A stretch of DNA of 25,401 bases, from assembly GCA_964572475.1 (NCBI GenBank), contig CAZNEZ010000034.1, positions 1-25,401 on the forward strand. The letters run 5' to 3'. Source of the DNA: CAZNEZ01 sp964572475. GTDB taxonomy: Bacteria; Bacillota; Clostridia; Lachnospirales; Lachnospiraceae. The notes under the pieces are model-generated. The model was not told where the DNA came from and did no database searches. It saw nothing but the letters and a program-made list of their open reading frames with translations. Both the position numbers and the translations under genes were made by a program. This document shows positions 14,966 to 22,149 of the stretch, one piece after another. The stretch's first letter is position 1; each line of letters starts with the position of its first letter.

Positions 14966-15862
14966 ATGACAGTATTTAGAAAATTGAATATATGTGTTCT
15001 TATAGCAGGTGTAACAATATTATCTTTTGGATGTTCCAAGAAGGAGCCTTCATATAACTTTGGAGCAGTAGATGCACAAGGCTCAGGGACTATTGATTTT
15101 TCAGAAGATGAAGTCAGTATGGAACTTTCAGATATTAAGGCAGAAGTAGGAGAAGATATTGACTATATGGCTGGCGTTAATATTCTAAATGATGACAAGG
15201 TTAATGATTTGAAAATGTGGGTGGATACATCTGCGGTTGACATTGATACACCGGGTACATATGATGTTAAATATACAGTTAATTATGGTGGAAAAGCACA
15301 TGAAACTGTTGTTAAAGTTCAGGTAAATGAAGCAAAGGGTGAGGCTTCGGCATCTGAATCTGCGAATGGCAATAATCAGAATAATAATTCTAATAATGCA
15401 GATTCTAATAGTAATAATGGTTCATCATCGAATGGAAACTCAGGCTCATCAGCGCAGAATAGCACACCAAAGGCGACATCGGGCAGTAACCAGTTACCAA
15501 CTCAGAATACTACACAAAAAGCAACATCAGGCAGCAACCAGTCATCAACACAGAGCACGACACAAAAAGCAACATCAGGTAATAATCAGTCAACACAGAA
15601 GGATACAACTTCAAAACAGCTTGTTACTACAGCCAATAAAGCTACAACTTCAGTTAAAAGATTTAATACCGCGAGAATAGAGCTTTTATCAGGGAATAAA
15701 GTTAATATTAGCTGTTCAAGCAGTCAGTATATAGTATCGACCAGAACAGATGAGTCTGTAATCGAAAAGAATGGTTCAAGATATAAAGTATCAAAGCTTA
15801 TAATAACATTTAATACAGGAAAGGAAAGAGTACTTGAAACGGTTGAGGAAAAGGTGGGTTAA
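14966..15862 (+). CDS. secreted, probably lipid-anchored, Ig-like protein with Thr/Ser/Asn-rich repeat linker
   Basis: 298 residues. A basic N terminus and hydrophobic helix end in LSFGC with Cys23. This is a possible lipoprotein cleavage site, although the residue at -3 is Ser rather than Leu/Val/Ile. Residues ~48-120 (IKAEVGEDIDYMAG... DIDTPGTYDVKYTV) look like a bacterial Ig-like/DUF5011 domain. Residues ~125-225 are low-complexity Asn/Ser/Thr/Gln, including three tandem ~16-residue repeats. A further ~70-residue C-terminal domain (RFNTARIELLSG onward) is unrecognised. It starts with GAGG upstream and ends 2 bases before the MoxR gene, so it is co-transcribed with that cluster. It may be an extracytoplasmic partner or client of it. 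Confidence 0.72.
   Translation: MTVFRKLNICVLIAGVTILSFGCSKKEPSYNFGAVDAQGSGTIDFSEDEVSMELSDIKAEVGEDIDYMAGVNILNDDKVNDLKMWVDTSAVDIDTPGTYDVKYTVNYGGKAHETVVKVQVNEAKGEASASESANGNNQNNNSNNADSNSNNGSSSNGNSGSSAQNSTPKATSGSNQLPTQNTTQKATSGSNQSSTQSTTQKATSGNNQSTQKDTTSKQLVTTANKATTSVKRFNTARIELLSGNKVNISCSSSQYIVSTRTDESVIEKNGSRYKVSKLIITFNTGKERVLETVEEKVG
15461..15601 (+). repeat. in-frame tandem repeat in the secreted protein
   Basis: Units of 48, 48 and 45 bases encode variants of TTQKATSGSNQSSTQS. Units 2 and 3 share the exact stretch ACACAAAAAGCAACATCAGG. All are multiples of three, so changes in copy number would keep the frame. Confidence 0.8.
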
Positions 15863-15864
15863 TA

Positions 15865-16809
15865 ATGGATATTGAGCAGGTAAAACAACTTGCAGACGAG
15901 CTTTGCAGTAATATGGAAAAAGTAATTATAGGAAGAAATGATGTGATAGATATGGTGATTGCATCAGTTTTGTGTGGTGGGCATATTCTTATGGAAGATG
16001 TTCCAGGAAGTGGAAAGACTATGCTGGCTAAGACACTGGCAAAATCTATATCTGGAGACTTTAAAAGAATTCAGCTGACACCAGATTTACTTCCAGCAGA
16101 TATTACAGGAATTAACTACTTTAATATGAAAATATCAGATTTTCAGTTTCAAAGAGGACCTGTATTCACTAATATATTAATAGCAGATGAGATTAATAGA
16201 GCAACACCTAAGACACAGGCAGGACTTCTTGAATGTATGGAAGAAAAGCAGGTTACAGTAGATGGAAATACATACAAACTATCTGAACCGTTTGTGGTAA
16301 TAGCAACACAGAATCCTGTTGATACGCAAGGGGTATTTCCGTTGCCAGAAGCTCAGATGGATAGATTCCTAGTTAAACTTAATATGAAATATCCTGAACA
16401 TGATGCAACAGTAGACGTGCTTAAGACACATTTAAGAGATGATCAGCTTGATAAAATTAATGCAGTTGCGACCATTGCACAGATTATGGAAGCCAGAGAG
16501 GCAGTTAAAAAAGTTGAAGTTCACGATGATATGTTTGAGTATGTTACTAATATTTTAGAAGCATCAAGGAATAATCCTAAGATTGTACTTGGACTTAGTC
16601 AGAGGGCAGGTCTTGCATTGCTAAGAATGTCTATGGCATTGGCAGCTATGGAGGGTAGAACATATATTATGCCTGACGATATTAAAAAGGCATCAGTTTC
16701 AGTATGCACGCATAGATTGGTTCTTAAGAATAGTGAGAGAATAAAGAAAAATGCAGATAATGAGATTATGCAAGAAATATTACAGATGGTAGAAGTTCCA
16801 GCAGAATAG
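15865..16809 (+). CDS. MoxR-family AAA+ ATPase
   Basis: Cytosolic AAA+ ATPase of 314 residues. Walker A is PGSGKT (47-52), and Walker B is ILIADEINRA with Asp108-Glu109. The MoxR landmarks LLPADITG, RGPVF, ATQNPVDTQGVFPLPEAQMDRF and the sensor region LSQRAGLALLR are all present. Family members act as chaperone-like motors that mature or activate partner proteins encoded beside them, often with DUF58 and VWA proteins. Here it sits between the secreted repeat protein (2-base gap) and the DUF58 gene (27-base gap), a classic arrangement. Confidence 0.93.
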   Translation: MDIEQVKQLADELCSNMEKVIIGRNDVIDMVIASVLCGGHILMEDVPGSGKTMLAKTLAKSISGDFKRIQLTPDLLPADITGINYFNMKISDFQFQRGPVFTNILIADEINRATPKTQAGLLECMEEKQVTVDGNTYKLSEPFVVIATQNPVDTQGVFPLPEAQMDRFLVKLNMKYPEHDATVDVLKTHLRDDQLDKINAVATIAQIMEAREAVKKVEVHDDMFEYVTNILEASRNNPKIVLGLSQRAGLALLRMSMALAAMEGRTYIMPDDIKKASVSVCTHRLVLKNSERIKKNADNEIMQEILQMVEVPAE

Positions 16810-16836
16810 ATATAACAAAGTAGGATTGGAGATACT

Positions 16837-17937
16837 ATGACTGGAGTTGAAGAACTAGTTAGGATATTGACAATAGCGATTATAATCGGAATAATTCTAG
16901 CTATGTTTATTGCATTTTGCATATGTATGTTTAAGTATGCAAGAAGATATACGCTGGGAAAATTAGAATATAAAAGATATTTTTCAGAAGAAGGAGCATA
17001 TGAGGGGAATGAGATATTTTTGATAGAAGAATTATCAAATCACTCATTTCTGCCTATGCTTAACATAGATATTGAATCTCATGTCACATCTAATATAAAG
17101 CTTTCGGGATGTTATCATACTGATGCTATTAATCAGGATTTTATAAGTAGTTTTTTTGTTATGCCATATACAAGAATTAAAAGAAAACATAAGGCTACTT
17201 GTGTAAAAAGAGGATTCTATACGCTTGAAACAGCTAAAATTAATGTTGGAGGAGAGGAAGTCTTTATTGATAGTAGGGCAGAATTATATATATATCCTAA
17301 GGAAATGAAGATAGAAGATGAAAGAAGCGTTAATCTTTATCTTCAATATTCAGAAGCGTCTACAGTTCCATTGATATCAGACCCTTTTTCATTTTCAGGA
17401 GTTAGGGAATATATGCCTGGAGATACCTTTGATAATATCAATTTCAAAGCAAGTGCAAGACATGGTAAGCTTATGAGTAATGAACGAGATTTTATGCTGG
17501 GTAAAAAAACTATGGTATATGTCAATTTTCAGATGCCAGAGGAATATATTTCTCTTATACAGTTTGAAGAGATGATGGAAACTGGACTTTCATTTGCAGC
17601 ATATATCATTGATAATGCTATAGAAAATGGTCAGATGACTGCATACTCAGCTAATAGCAGAATGACGAATGGAGAGAGATACATAAGAATTGAACATTCC
17701 ACAGGAATGCACCACCAGATAGAGATAATGAAATCACTTGCAAAATCAAGAGTAATATATGGAAATTCAATTAGTTCAGTTATAGATATGGATATCAATG
17801 AATTTATGACAGGGACGCAGGTATATTTCATAACCACATATATGGATTCAGCAATAGATGAAAGAATAGCCACTCTTAATAGAACAGGTAATAATGTTAA
17901 GATTATACTAATAGAGCCACTACAAGAAGACGCTTAG
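16837..17937 (+). CDS. DUF58 domain protein
   Basis: 366 residues. One N-terminal TM helix (~9-32) anchors a cytosolic or surface beta-rich region. The DUF58 signature DPFSFSGVREYMPGD...INFKASAR spans about residues 182-208. The C-terminal part has the alternating pattern of a degenerate von Willebrand A fold. Many DUF58 proteins have two N-terminal helices; here only one is clear. Partner of the upstream MoxR ATPase by context. The biochemical role is not established for the family. GGAG lies upstream of ATG. Confidence 0.85.
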   Translation: MTGVEELVRILTIAIIIGIILAMFIAFCICMFKYARRYTLGKLEYKRYFSEEGAYEGNEIFLIEELSNHSFLPMLNIDIESHVTSNIKLSGCYHTDAINQDFISSFFVMPYTRIKRKHKATCVKRGFYTLETAKINVGGEEVFIDSRAELYIYPKEMKIEDERSVNLYLQYSEASTVPLISDPFSFSGVREYMPGDTFDNINFKASARHGKLMSNERDFMLGKKTMVYVNFQMPEEYISLIQFEEMMETGLSFAAYIIDNAIENGQMTAYSANSRMTNGERYIRIEHSTGMHHQIEIMKSLAKSRVIYGNSISSVIDMDINEFMTGTQVYFITTYMDSAIDERIATLNRTGNNVKIILIEPLQEDA

Positions 17938-17984
17938 AAGTATTTAACCAGATTATCTAATACAAAAAATGTAGATTGGAGGAT

Positions 17985-18659
17985 ATGTCTTGTAGGCATG
18001 TATATATAATGAAAAAAGATTTTTTAAAAGATAAAGAATTATTTATTTATATAAAAATGGCGATTGAGCTTGCTTTTTCTATATTTTTTTACATTTTATA
18101 TTTTCCAATTAGAAATACTGAGGGGAATTATTCTAAGGATTTATATCACATTTTGTATATTGTACTATTCATAGTAGCAATAGCTAATATAAGGCATTTC
18201 AAATTCGGGCAATATGTTGGAGACAGAATTAAACATGGAATGGGAATAATCTTTGGAGGATTTGTGAGAATGATTGTAAATATATTCTCACTTACAGGCG
18301 GAAGCCGAAGAAATGGAAATATGAAGATAAAAGGGTATGTGGATACGCAGACACATTTAAATGATAAAGTTGCATTCGTTAAGAAAAAAGTAAGATATCC
18401 TAAATATAAGACTATGGATAACAGGATGAAAGTTAGATATCTCTATTATAAGGCAACGGGTAAATGGCAGCGTATGGGATATAAGTATGAAGCTTCGATG
18501 ACACCCAATGAAAATGAAGTGATTCTTATGAAAAATGGACATATTAAAAAGGATGCCGACAAGGCATTTTTAATATATAATAAAGCACGATATTCAGACA
18601 AATCAGAGGTTAGCGAGAGCGATGTTGAAATATTAAAAAAGAATATAATCAAAAATTAG
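17985..18659 (+). CDS. two-TM protein with DUF4129-like C terminus
   Basis: About 224 residues. Two TM helices lie in the first ~75 residues (IYIKMAIELAFSIFFYILYF and a second near ILYIVLFIVAIANI). A basic linker follows, then a C-terminal helical region with RMKVRYLYYKATGKWQRMGY and YNKARYSDKSEVSESDVEIL. The latter recalls the DUF4129 tail normally found at the end of membrane transglutaminase-like (TgpA) proteins beside MoxR/DUF58 genes. The transglutaminase core and its Cys-His-Asp residues are absent. The start is uncertain: GGAGG (17978-17982) is only 2 bases before ATG 17985, and the next ATG (18009) is 26 bases away. Last gene of the cluster. The similarity is judged by eye and modest. 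Confidence 0.65.
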   Translation: MSCRHVYIMKKDFLKDKELFIYIKMAIELAFSIFFYILYFPIRNTEGNYSKDLYHILYIVLFIVAIANIRHFKFGQYVGDRIKHGMGIIFGGFVRMIVNIFSLTGGSRRNGNMKIKGYVDTQTHLNDKVAFVKKKVRYPKYKTMDNRMKVRYLYYKATGKWQRMGYKYEASMTPNENEVILMKNGHIKKDADKAFLIYNKARYSDKSEVSESDVEILKKNIIKN

Positions 18660-18662
18660 GTA

Positions 18663-18691
18663 ATGACAAGCTTCAACTAATATGATATAAT
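18663..18691 (+). promoter_or_regulatory. promoter of the tig-clpP-clpX operon
   Basis: ATGACA (18663-18668) and a perfect TATAAT (18686-18691) are 17 bases apart. The -10 is also extended (TGaTATAAT). I saw no CIRCE inverted repeat or CtsR heptad repeat in the region, so heat-shock control by those repressors is not indicated. Confidence 0.7.
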
Positions 18692-18743
18692 ACTTTGATG
18701 TTATGGCTCTTTAGAGGCGAATGAATGGAGGAAATATTAGAAT

Positions 18744-20024
18744 ATGAGTTTAAAAGTAGAAAATTTAGAGAAAAATATGGCAAAGCTTACAATAGAGGTA
18801 AGTGCAGAAGAATTGGACAAAGCAATTGAGAAAGCTTATCAGAAGAATAAAGGAAAGATGAGTGTTCCTGGTTTTAGAAAAGGTAAAGTTCCTAAGGCTA
18901 TGATCGAGAAGATGTATGGCAAAGGTGTATTTTATGAAGATGCAGCTAATGAGATTATCCCAGAGGCATACGCAGCAGCAGCAGAAGAGAGCAAATTAGA
19001 GATTGTTTCACAGCCAACAATAGATGTAGTTACAATTGAAGCTGGAAAGCCTTTTGTATTCACAGCAGAAGTTGCTGTTAAGCCTGAAGTTGAATTAGGT
19101 AAGTACAAAGGAATCAAGGTTGAAAAAACTACTGTTGAAGTAACAGATGAAGAGATTACAGCAGAATTAGATAAAACAAGAGAGCAGAATTCAAGAACAA
19201 TTCCTGTAGAAGATAGAGCAGTAGAAGATAAAGATTTAACAACTATTGATTTTGAAGGATTTGTTGACGGAGTTCCTTTTGAAGGTGGAAAAGGAACAGA
19301 TTATGCATTAACAATCGGTTCACATTCATTTATTGATACATTTGAAGAGCAGTTAATTGGTGCTAAGATTGGTGAAGAAGTTGAAGTTAATGTTACATTC
19401 CCAGAAGAGTATCATGCAGAAGAATTAAAAGGAAAGCCAGCATTATTCAAAGTAACAGTAAAAGAGATTAAAGTTAAAGAATTACCAGAGCTTGATGATG
19501 ATTTCGCACAGGATGTATCTGAATTTGATACACTTGATGCATACAAAGCTGATATTAAAGCAAAACTTCTTGAGACAAAAGAGAAGGCTGCAAAGACAGA
19601 AGTTGAGAACAAAGTTATCGAAGCTATTATTGAAGACGCTAAGATGGACATTCCAGATGCAATGGTAGATATGCAGGTTAGACAGATGGCAGAAGATTTC
19701 TCTAGAAGATTACAGTCACAAGGTCTTTCAGTAGAGCAGTACTTCCAGTTTACAGGATTAACAGCTGAGAAGATGATTGAAGATATGAAACCACAGGCAT
19801 TAAAGAGAATCCAGAGCAGATTAGTATTAGAGGCTATTGCTGAAGCTGAAAAGATTGAAGTTACTGATGAAGAGATTGAAAAAGAACTCACAGATATGGC
19901 TTCAATGTATCAGATGGAAGTTGATAAACTTAAAGAATTAATGGGCGAGAATGAGACAAAATCAATGAAGATGGATGTTGCAGTTCAGAAAGCTGTAGAT
20001 TTTGTTGTTGCTCAGTCTAAATAG
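18744..20024 (+). CDS. tig: trigger factor
   Basis: Ribosome-associated chaperone and peptidyl-prolyl isomerase that receives nascent chains at the exit tunnel. At 426 residues it is full length. The ribosome-docking loop GFRKGKVP is at 43-50. The FKBP-type isomerase domain covers roughly 160-245 (TIDFEGFVDGVPFEGGKG, IGSHSFIDTFEEQLIGAKIG). The C-terminal helical arms end VDFVVAQSK. GGAGG lies 12 bases before ATG, a rather long spacing. First gene of the protein-quality-control block. Its codons are less AT-biased than its neighbours', as expected of a highly expressed gene. Confidence 0.97.
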   Translation: MSLKVENLEKNMAKLTIEVSAEELDKAIEKAYQKNKGKMSVPGFRKGKVPKAMIEKMYGKGVFYEDAANEIIPEAYAAAAEESKLEIVSQPTIDVVTIEAGKPFVFTAEVAVKPEVELGKYKGIKVEKTTVEVTDEEITAELDKTREQNSRTIPVEDRAVEDKDLTTIDFEGFVDGVPFEGGKGTDYALTIGSHSFIDTFEEQLIGAKIGEEVEVNVTFPEEYHAEELKGKPALFKVTVKEIKVKELPELDDDFAQDVSEFDTLDAYKADIKAKLLETKEKAAKTEVENKVIEAIIEDAKMDIPDAMVDMQVRQMAEDFSRRLQSQGLSVEQYFQFTGLTAEKMIEDMKPQALKRIQSRLVLEAIAEAEKIEVTDEEIEKELTDMASMYQMEVDKLKELMGENETKSMKMDVAVQKAVDFVVAQSK

Positions 20025-20047
20025 ATTATATCTAACAGAAATGAATG

Positions 20048-20145
20048 AATAGTGTGAAAGATAAATCTTTCACACACAGATTTGTGTCTGCGCGTTGCTT
20101 GACACAAATCTGTTATGCGTAAAAGGCAGCGCAGAAATGAGGATT
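20048..20145 (+). ncRNA. candidate structured RNA/repeat element, copy 2 (upstream of clpP)
   Basis: 98 nt matching 7462-7560 with about nine substitutions and one 1-base gap. Helix 1: GTGTGAAAG (20052-20060) with CTTTCACAC (20067-20075), nine Watson-Crick pairs. Two of these are G-C where copy 1 has G-U. Helix 2: ACAGATTTGTG (20076-20086) with CACAAATCTGT (20103-20113), eleven perfect pairs, competing with a short local hairpin ACACA/TGTGT. Helix 3: 20092-20100 with 20124-20132, nine pairs. Helices 2 and 3 interleave as an H-type pseudoknot. The GAGGA site for clpP follows directly. A 22-codon open frame from GTG 20054 ends at TAA 20120-20122 but has no ribosome-binding site. Confidence 0.62.
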
Positions 20146-20148
20146 GAT

Positions 20149-20739
20149 ATGAGTTTAGTTCCTTACGTCATAGAGCAGACTAGTAGAGGCGAAAGATCAT
20201 ATGATATTTATTCAAGACTTCTCAAAGAGAGAATTATCTTTCTTGGTGAAGAAGTTAATGAAACTACAGCAAGCCTCGTAGTTGCACAATTACTTTTTTT
20301 AGAGTCGGAAGATCCTAATAAAGATATTCATTTGTATATTAATAGTCCAGGTGGCTCTGTTACAGCAGGAATGGCCATTTATGATACTATGAACTACATC
20401 AAATGTGATGTATCTACATTATGTATGGGAATGGCAGCAAGCATGGGTGCATTCTTGTTATCAGGCGGTACACCAGGTAAGAGATTTGCTCTTCCTAATG
20501 CAGAGATTATGATTCACCAGCCAAGTGGTGGTGCTCAAGGTCAGGCTACAGAGATTAATATAGTTGCTGAACATATTTTGAAGACCAGAAAAAAACTTAA
20601 TGAAATCTTATCTAAGAATACAAAACAGCCACTTGAAGTAATTGAAAGAGATACTGAAAGAGATAATTATATGACTGCTGAAGAAGCTAAGGCATATGGA
20701 CTTATCGATAGTGTTGTTACAAACAGAACAGATAAGTGA
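20149..20739 (+). CDS. clpP: ATP-dependent Clp protease proteolytic subunit
   Basis: Serine peptidase of 196 residues that forms the tetradecameric chamber fed by ClpX. The catalytic triad is intact at the usual positions: Ser98 in GMAASMGAF, His123 in MIHQPSGG and Asp172 in ERDNYM. YINSPGGSV forms the oxyanion region. The start at 20149 gives the family's usual MSLVPYVIEQT. An in-frame TTG at 20095 lies within the structured leader and is not used. Separated from tig by 124 bases largely filled by the 98-nt element, so its translation may be controlled independently. Confidence 0.97.
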   Translation: MSLVPYVIEQTSRGERSYDIYSRLLKERIIFLGEEVNETTASLVVAQLLFLESEDPNKDIHLYINSPGGSVTAGMAIYDTMNYIKCDVSTLCMGMAASMGAFLLSGGTPGKRFALPNAEIMIHQPSGGAQGQATEINIVAEHILKTRKKLNEILSKNTKQPLEVIERDTERDNYMTAEEAKAYGLIDSVVTNRTDK

Positions 20740-20774
20740 TAGATTGTAAGATAAACGAAGGGTAGGTGTGTAAT

Positions 20775-22031
20775 ATGGCAAGTAAAAATGATGATAGCAA
20801 AGTACTCAGATGTTCATTTTGTAATAAGACTCAGGATCAGGTAAAAAAACTGATTGCTGGTCCTAACGGAGCTTACATTTGCGATGAATGTGTAGATGTA
20901 TGCTCAGAGATTATAGAAGAAGAATTTGACGATGATATAGAAGAAAAAGTCTCAGAGGGTATTAACTTACTTAAGCCCAAAGAGATTAAGGAATTTTTAG
21001 ATCAATATGTTATTGGTCAGGATGAAGCCAAGAAAGTACTATCAGTCGCTGTTTACAATCATTATAAGAGAATAACTTCAGGTAAGAATCTTGATGTTGA
21101 ACTTCAAAAGAGTAATATTTTAATGCTTGGACCAACAGGCTCAGGAAAGACATATCTTGCACAGACACTAGCTAAGCTGCTGAATGTACCATTTGCTATA
21201 GCAGATGCAACAGCACTTACAGAAGCTGGTTATGTAGGCGAAGATGTTGAGAATATTCTCCTAAAGGTAATTCAGGCAGCTGATTATGATGTAGAAAAAG
21301 CTGAATATGGCATTATCTATATTGATGAGATTGATAAGATTACCAAGAAGTCAGAAAATGTATCAATAACAAGAGATGTATCAGGTGAAGGTGTACAGCA
21401 GGCACTTCTTAAGATTCTTGAAGGTACAGTTGCATCTGTTCCACCGCAGGGTGGAAGAAAACACCCACATCAGGAACTTATTCCTATTGATACAACTAAT
21501 ATTTTATTCATATGTGGTGGCGCGTTTGATGGCCTTGAAAAGATAATTGAAACGAGAATGGATCAAAAGTCTATTGGATTTAATGCAGATATAGCTAATA
21601 AAGTGGAAGAAAATGTTGGAGAATTATTACATCAGGTTGTTCCACAGGATTTAACGAAGTTTGGTCTTATTCCAGAACTTATAGGACGTGTTCCAGTAGT
21701 AGTTTCGCTTGATTTACTTGATGAAGCGGCACTTGTAAGAATACTTAAAGAGCCTAAGAATGCTATAGTTAAACAGTATATGAAGCTTTTTGAACTGGAT
21801 GATGTTGAATTAGTATTTGCAGAAGATGCAATCAGAGCTATTGCAGCTAAATCAGCAGAAAGAAAGACTGGAGCCAGAGGTTTGAGGTCTATTATTGAAG
21901 CTGCTATGACAGATATTATGTATGAGATTCCGTCAGATGAAAAAGTAAAAAAAGTAACAATAACTAAAGACGTCATTAATGACAATGCAAAGCCAGTATT
22001 GGAATACATTGATTCAGATGAGATAGCATAG
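20775..22031 (+). CDS. clpX: Clp protease ATP-binding subunit ClpX
   Basis: AAA+ unfoldase of 418 residues that delivers substrates to ClpP. The N-terminal zinc-binding domain has Cys13, Cys16, Cys36 and Cys39. Walker A is GPTGSGKT (119-126), the pore loop is GYVG (152-155), Walker B is IIYIDEIDK with Asp184-Glu185, the RKH loop is at 228-230, and the ClpP-docking IGF loop is at 267-269. Sensor 2 GARGLR is also present. The ATG at 20775 is preferred to the GTG at 20766, since the zinc domain starts shortly after and GGTAGGTG precedes it. 35 bases after clpP. Confidence 0.97.
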   Translation: MASKNDDSKVLRCSFCNKTQDQVKKLIAGPNGAYICDECVDVCSEIIEEEFDDDIEEKVSEGINLLKPKEIKEFLDQYVIGQDEAKKVLSVAVYNHYKRITSGKNLDVELQKSNILMLGPTGSGKTYLAQTLAKLLNVPFAIADATALTEAGYVGEDVENILLKVIQAADYDVEKAEYGIIYIDEIDKITKKSENVSITRDVSGEGVQQALLKILEGTVASVPPQGGRKHPHQELIPIDTTNILFICGGAFDGLEKIIETRMDQKSIGFNADIANKVEENVGELLHQVVPQDLTKFGLIPELIGRVPVVVSLDLLDEAALVRILKEPKNAIVKQYMKLFELDDVELVFAEDAIRAIAAKSAERKTGARGLRSIIEAAMTDIMYEIPSDEKVKKVTITKDVINDNAKPVLEYIDSDEIA

Positions 22032-22045
22032 TTAATATAACAGAT

Positions 22046-22083
22046 AAAGAGTGGTGGTCTCTCTGGAGATGTACCACTCTTTT
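22046..22083 (+). terminator. intrinsic terminator after clpX
   Basis: AAAGAGTGGT (22046-22055) pairs with ACCACTCTTT (22073-22082), and an inner GTCTC/GAGAT helix is present. The T-run is short. It separates tig-clpP-clpX from lon, implying partial read-through or a separate promoter for lon. Confidence 0.7.
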
Positions 22084-22149
22084 AGATAATAGGAAATTAC
22101 TCAGAATAGTGAAGATTTTTTGCAAAAATTGCAGCAAGGAGGAAATGTG

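Noticed and set aside
19412..19891. 159-codon open frame antisense to tig
   Set aside because: Ser/Ala-rich composition shadow of the trigger factor codons.
20054..20122. 22-codon leader peptide in the clpP element, similar at its start to the frame in the asnB copy
   Set aside because: No ribosome-binding site in this copy, the frames diverge after a 1-base gap, and shared residues follow from shared RNA sequence.
18660..20148. CtsR or HrcA (CIRCE) control of the tig-clpP block
   Set aside because: Neither the CtsR heptad repeat nor TTAGCACTC-N9-GAGTGCTAA was seen upstream of tig or clpP.
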